Both the position numbers and the translations under genes were made by a program. Under the pieces are notes generated by a model, which had not been told where the DNA came from, ran no database searches, and saw only the letters and a list, made by a program, of their open reading frames with translations. Positions 63,509 through 64,000 of a stretch of 64,000 nucleotides of DNA are shown in pieces (position 1 is the stretch's first letter; every line of letters starts with the position of its first letter). This DNA is from Pedobacter sp. PAMC26386 (lineage in GTDB: Bacteria > Bacteroidota > Bacteroidia > Sphingobacteriales > Sphingobacteriaceae), in assembly GCA_014302835.1 (NCBI GenBank), contig CP060294.1, positions 4,551,067 through 4,615,066 on the forward strand. Direction: 5' to 3'.

Positions 63509-64000
63509 ATGAAAAATCTTTTAGTCCCCTTTGTAGCCCTCTGCATCCTGGTCAGTAATCAGAAAGTATCTGCACAGACAGAACCTCTTATTTCTCCACG
63601 CCCTTTAGCCTTGCAAATGGCAAAGGGAACTTTTCAGCTAAGCGCAGGAACAAAAATTATGGCTGCGACCTCATTAGCCACAGAAAGGATTTACTTAAGA
63701 GATAAAATTGAAGCTGCTGCCGGGCTCAAGATATCACCTATCCCCCAGGTAAAAGCCGCTAGCAATAAAATATCGCTGCTATTGAACCCCGTTCTTTCAA
63801 AGGAACTCGGTAAAGAAGGATACGAACTGATTGTAAACGCTCAGGGCATCAAAATAACCGCAGCCGACAATGCCGGTTTATTTTATGGCATGCAAAGTTT
63901 GTTACAATTAATCTCAGCGAATAAAGCTCATCAAACGGTTAATATTCCTTTTTTAACTATTAAAGATAAGCCGCGTTTTAGCTGGAGAGCATTAATGCTG
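63509..64000 (+). CDS. GH20 beta-hexosaminidase, N-terminal part (cut by window edge)
   Basis: 164 codons are visible. Signal peptide (MKNLLVPFVALCILVSNQKVSAQ), then the GH20b domain with SPRPLALQMAKGTFQL, and the start of the catalytic barrel, GLFYGMQSLLQL and KPRFSWRALML. It should release N-acetylhexosamine from glycans in the periplasm or at the surface, in line with the uptake systems of this window. The catalytic Asp-Glu pair lies beyond the end. Confidence 0.9.
   Translation, partial: MKNLLVPFVALCILVSNQKVSAQTEPLISPRPLALQMAKGTFQLSAGTKIMAATSLATERIYLRDKIEAAAGLKISPIPQVKAASNKISLLLNPVLSKELGKEGYELIVNAQGIKITAADNAGLFYGMQSLLQLISANKAHQTVNIPFLTIKDKPRFSWRALML

Noticed and set aside
1..64000. CRISPR arrays, tRNA, rRNA, transposases or prophage genes
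   Set aside because: I looked for these through the window and found none.

Overview
The window reads as ordinary chromosome of a Bacteroidota bacterium, most likely a Sphingobacteriaceae member such as Pedobacter. Supporting signs are two SusC/SusD outer-membrane uptake pairs, the gliding lipoprotein GldH, a type IX secretion C-terminal sorting domain on a large protease, Bacteroidota-style promoters (TTG about 19 nt upstream of TAnnTTTG), almost no Shine-Dalgarno sites, and AT-rich DNA. The genus is an inference. No CRISPR array, rRNA, tRNA, prophage or transposase was seen.

Layout. 1-3521: end of a susCD operon (minus strand, susD cut by the window edge). 3808-6288: secreted M14 zinc carboxypeptidase. 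6408-10835: murF, then the convergent holB-ricT-gldH operon. 10875-15688: ruvX, an O-methyltransferase, two tandem LysM glucosaminidases, a carboxypeptidase-regulatory-like protein overlapping a tiny HExxH protein, and a DUF3078 barrel. 15793-18800: ffh and comM. 18801-21254: an irregular island with a small orphan ORF, a C13 tract, an AT-rich membrane-protein gene with an attC-like sequence in front of it, and a decayed second copy of the comM 3' end. 21255-26069: two paralogous M57 HEIGH-type lipoprotein proteases and a T9SS-sorted S8-like protease. 26095-31283: small acidic protein, TlpA-like thioredoxin, S9 prolyl oligopeptidase, htpG. 31439-41216: two DUF2157-type membrane proteins, M16 peptidase, def, a frameshifted secreted protein, NifU-CTD and Mrp, an AsmA-like/GT51 glycosyltransferase, hpt and psd.

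41217-44397: repeat-rich intergenic stretch, then rplS, a small HTH-like gene, trmD, rimM and rpsP (minus strand). 44538-49504: second susCD operon. 49731-53866: pfkA, a DsbD lacking its N-terminal domain, that domain encoded separately, and birA. 53911-58263: rsfS, ftsH, LUD-domain protein, KASIII-like synthase. 58260-60647: TPR protein and C4 zinc-ribbon coiled-coil protein. 61043-64000: Tat-exported phospholipase C and the start of a GH20 hexosaminidase.

Functionally the window is rich in cell-envelope and extracellular degradation functions (SusCD, M14, M57, S8, S9, M16, GH20, phospholipase C, glucosaminidases, GT51, MurF) mixed with core translation and secretion genes. The most unusual features are the comM-tail duplication with its attC-like element, a one-base frameshift in a T9 run that separates a strong start from its protein, a set of promoters whose -10-like box sits 4-7 nt before the ATG (leaderless candidates), an 11-nt-period repeat array between psd and rplS, and a conserved AT palindrome in front of both M57 paralogues.
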